Part shown: positions 18,983 through 20,906 of the stretch, piece after piece | How the letters are laid out: the number at the start of each line of letters is the position of its first letter | Numbering within the stretch: the first letter of the stretch is position 1 | Position numbers and translations under genes: made by a program | Source of the DNA: a virus | IMG/VR virus record: IMGVR_UViG_3300047388_000230 | Coordinates: 1 to 20,906 of that record | Direction: 5' to 3' (one strand) | DNA length: 20,906 nt | The notes under the pieces: generated by a model | What the model was told of the DNA's origin: nothing | What the model saw: only the letters and a program-made list of their open reading frames with translations | Database searches by the model: none

Positions 18983-20440
18983 ATGCCCAACCTCCAATAC
19001 ACCGCCCCCGTTACGTGCGCGCGTTTCATGAAATCAGAGGCGTTCGGTCGCCTCATCGCAGGTCCAGTCGGTAGTGGTAAGACCACCGCTGCCGTCATTG
19101 AAATCCTGCGACGCGCCACACAGCAGAAGCCCGGTGCCGACGGGCTGCGCCACACGCGCTTCGCCATCGTGCGGCAGACGTTGCGCCAGCTCAAGGACAC
19201 GGTCCTCAAGGACTGCAACAACTGGCTCAAGGGTCTTGGACACTGGAAGGTATCCGATAGCGCGTTCTACCTGAACTTCGACGACGTCCGCGCCGAGCTG
19301 ATCTTCATCCCGCTGGAGAACGAAGAGGATCAGTCCAGGCTGCTCTCCATGCAGCTAACTGGCGCGTGGCTGTCCGAGTGCATCGAGATGGACATCAGCG
19401 TCCTGGCGCCTCTTACAGGCCGTCTAGGACGGTATCCGTCCGGCTCCGACGGTGTGCCTACGTGGCATGGTTGGATCGCCGATACGAACTTCCCCACCGA
19501 GATGACGCCGTGGCATCAGTTCCTGGAGAACCCGCCGCCGGACGTACAGATTTTCAAGCAGCCGTCAGGACTAGCGGAAGAGGCCGAGAACCTGGACTGG
19601 CTACTGCAGACTGACAAGTCTCTCCTCCTGCCGCTCGGACACCCTGACCGGCGCGCGCAAGGACGCAAGTACTATGAGCGATTCATCGATCTGTACGGGC
19701 ACGACAGCGACTGGGTACGTCGTTACGTTAAAGCAGAATACGGCGATGACCCTAGCGGTGCAGCTGTGTTCAAGAACACATTCAAATCGAACTTCCATAT
19801 CGTCCCAGATACCCAGCTCATCCCCGGCTACCCGTTGCTGGTTGGCCAAGACTTCGGTCGTAACCCCTGGTCTTTGATCTGCCAGATGGATCACATGGGC
19901 CGGCTGATCGTGCACCAAGAAGTGCCGGGCACCAACGTGGGCCTGGAGAAGCACGTCAACCAAAGCCTCCGGCCGATCCTGTTCAGCAACAAGTACATGG
20001 GCTTCAAGATGTGTATGGTGGGCGACCCGTCGGGCGCCGCCAAGGGCAACGTCTCGGAGGAGAGCTGCTTCGACGCGTTGCAGCGTCTGGGCTTGCCCGC
20101 GTTCCCGGCGCCAACCAACGACATCGAGCCGCGCCTACGCGCGGTCGAGGCGCTGCTCTCACGCCAGACAAACGGTGGCCCGGCGCTGATGATCTCCGCT
20201 GCCGGTTGCCCCATGCTCTGCCGCGCCATGTCCGGCGGCTACCGGTTCACGAAAATGAAGACCGGCTCGCTGAAGACGGTCCCCGACAAGAACGACAGGG
20301 AAGGGTTCTCACACGTCTGCGACGACCTCCAGTATGTAGCCCTGGTTGTCCATGGCGGCGTTGTGCCTGAAATTACCCGGAGACTTCGACCCCGCGCCAA
20401 GCGTGTAGGCTCACGGGTGTCCGCAGCAGGTTGGACCTAG
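18983..20440 (+). CDS. terL: Terminase large subunit
   Basis: 485 aa. ATPase: Walker A GPVGSGKT at 27-34, a Walker B-like hydrophobic strand plus acidic AWLSECIEMD, then coupling motifs. Nuclease half: GQDFGRNPWSLICQ supplies the first metal-binding Asp, followed by VGDPSG and CDDLQYVALVVHG near the C-terminus. It translocates DNA into the prohead and cuts it, working with the small subunit upstream and the portal encoded next. AGGAC lies 5 bases before the ATG. Downstream, its TAG stop is interleaved with the stop of an opposite-strand gene. Confidence 0.93.
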   Translation: MPNLQYTAPVTCARFMKSEAFGRLIAGPVGSGKTTAAVIEILRRATQQKPGADGLRHTRFAIVRQTLRQLKDTVLKDCNNWLKGLGHWKVSDSAFYLNFDDVRAELIFIPLENEEDQSRLLSMQLTGAWLSECIEMDISVLAPLTGRLGRYPSGSDGVPTWHGWIADTNFPTEMTPWHQFLENPPPDVQIFKQPSGLAEEAENLDWLLQTDKSLLLPLGHPDRRAQGRKYYERFIDLYGHDSDWVRRYVKAEYGDDPSGAAVFKNTFKSNFHIVPDTQLIPGYPLLVGQDFGRNPWSLICQMDHMGRLIVHQEVPGTNVGLEKHVNQSLRPILFSNKYMGFKMCMVGDPSGAAKGNVSEESCFDALQRLGLPAFPAPTNDIEPRLRAVEALLSRQTNGGPALMISAAGCPMLCRAMSGGYRFTKMKTGSLKTVPDKNDREGFSHVCDDLQYVALVVHGGVVPEITRRLRPRAKRVGSRVSAAGWT

Positions 20441-20664
20441 TCCTTTTCCAGTTTGGCGAGCTTCGCCCGCAAGCGGTTGACCAACCGATGCTTACGGGAG
20501 TTACGCCACGTCTGGAACGTATGGCTTTCCTTAATCTGGATACAATACCAGACCAGCGCCACTAGCGCGGCGACGGATGGTGTCCACCCAAGAAATGTCG
20601 AAATAATCGCCCCGGTGCTTATGCCATTCGCCACCCACAACGCGATGTGATCCTTGCCGTCCAT
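20437..20664 (-). CDS. Putative holin, opposite strand (75 aa)
   Basis: MDGKDHIALWVANGISTGAIISTFLGWTPSVAALVALVWYCIQIKESHTFQTWRNSRKHRLVNRLRAKLAKLEKD. Two hydrophobic segments (about 10-25 and 28-45) followed by the WY-x-I-Q-I-x-E-S-x-T-x-Q-x-W block and a basic, coiled tail: the layout of small phage holins that form membrane lesions at lysis. GGGGAG lies 8 bases before the ATG. It is the only minus-strand gene in the rightward arm, and its stop codon shares CTAG with the large terminase stop. Confidence 0.7.
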   Translation of the reverse strand: MDGKDHIALWVANGISTGAIISTFLGWTPSVAALVALVWYCIQIKESHTFQTWRNSRKHRLVNRLRAKLAKLEKD

Positions 20665-20735
20665 GCCGCTCTCCCCGATACAACCTATCGGCTACCGCGT
20701 AGGTGTTAATAGTTTGGCGCCCGTTGGACTACGGG

Positions 20736-20757
20736 ATTAACGGATCGTTTGTGACTT
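20736..20757 (+). promoter_or_regulatory. ATTAACGGATCGTTTG leader element, copy B
   Basis: Second copy, 37 bases before the start of the last rightward gene. A CCCTG..CAGGG inverted repeat follows (20765-20786). Confidence 0.6.
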
Positions 20758-20794
20758 GCACGCCCCCTGTCTTCAAAACAGCAGGGACGCGTCA

Positions 20795-20906
20795 ATGGCA
20801 GATCAACTCGGGCAGGCGGGGGTATTGCAGGTTATCCCGCCGGCGCAGCTTGAAGCGCAGCTACAACAGCGCGCACAGGACCAAGCCACGGCGGCCCAAC
20901 CGCCGC
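20795..20906 (+). CDS. Start of a probable portal gene, partial
   Basis: Truncated by the right edge; 37 codons visible: MADQLGQAGVLQVIPPAQ, then Gln/Ala-rich LEAQLQQRAQDQATAAQPP. AGGGACG lies 5-11 bases before the ATG. The gene after the large terminase usually encodes the portal protein, and a disordered Gln/Ala/Pro-rich N-terminus is compatible, but the visible part has no portal motif; the call is positional. Confidence 0.5.
   Translation, partial: MADQLGQAGVLQVIPPAQLEAQLQQRAQDQATAAQPP

Overview
The window is about 21 kb of a tailed double-stranded DNA bacteriophage. Evidence: a family A DNA polymerase, a RecB-like nuclease, homing-type endonucleases, a dense set of tiny overlapping genes, a terminase pair, a holin candidate and the start of a gene in the portal position. 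The moderately high GC content and strong GGAGG-type ribosome binding sites fit a proteobacterial host, but nothing names the host or virus genus. No integrase, repressor-integrase module, tRNA or CRISPR array was seen, so a lytic lifestyle is plausible but not shown.

Layout. Positions 1-13249 are transcribed leftward (early/metabolic arm). From right to left they hold small unknown proteins and mini membrane proteins (13249-10699), a winged-helix regulator (10603-10214), an unknown 240-aa protein with two mini membrane proteins (9981-8946), and a MoxR-type ATPase with two small genes and a HExxH/VWA protein (8722-5724). Next come a conserved unknown (5646-4933), a DNA polymerase flanked by two related homing-endonuclease-like genes (4863-2007), nucleotide-metabolism genes (DUF4406, dATP/dGTP diphosphohydrolase), a zinc ribbon and a RecB-like nuclease that runs off the left edge. 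Junctions are mostly ATGA or TGATG overlaps.

Positions 13250-14016 form a divergent non-coding hub. It has an AT-rich stretch and at least eight copies of TAGACAG in both orientations, and looks like an iteron-type replication origin or control region. From 14017 rightward come small leader-spaced genes (including a tandem zinc-ribbon duplication), an OmpR-type winged-helix regulator, a probable small terminase with a second gene nested out of frame, a metallophosphoesterase, the large terminase, a holin candidate on the opposite strand sharing the terminase stop as CTAG, and the start of a probable portal gene.

Most notable points. (1) The polymerase start with the good ribosome binding site is in a different frame from the rest of the gene; a +1 shift at TTT_CGA would join them and restore the DxE exonuclease motif. 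(2) There is an iteron array at the divergent hub. (3) Several families of short repeats occupy nearly every real intergenic gap: a TTACyG-N3-CGGTAA inverted repeat, a GCCCCGACGCGCC leader and a GATTAACG leader. They suggest phage-specific control of expression.
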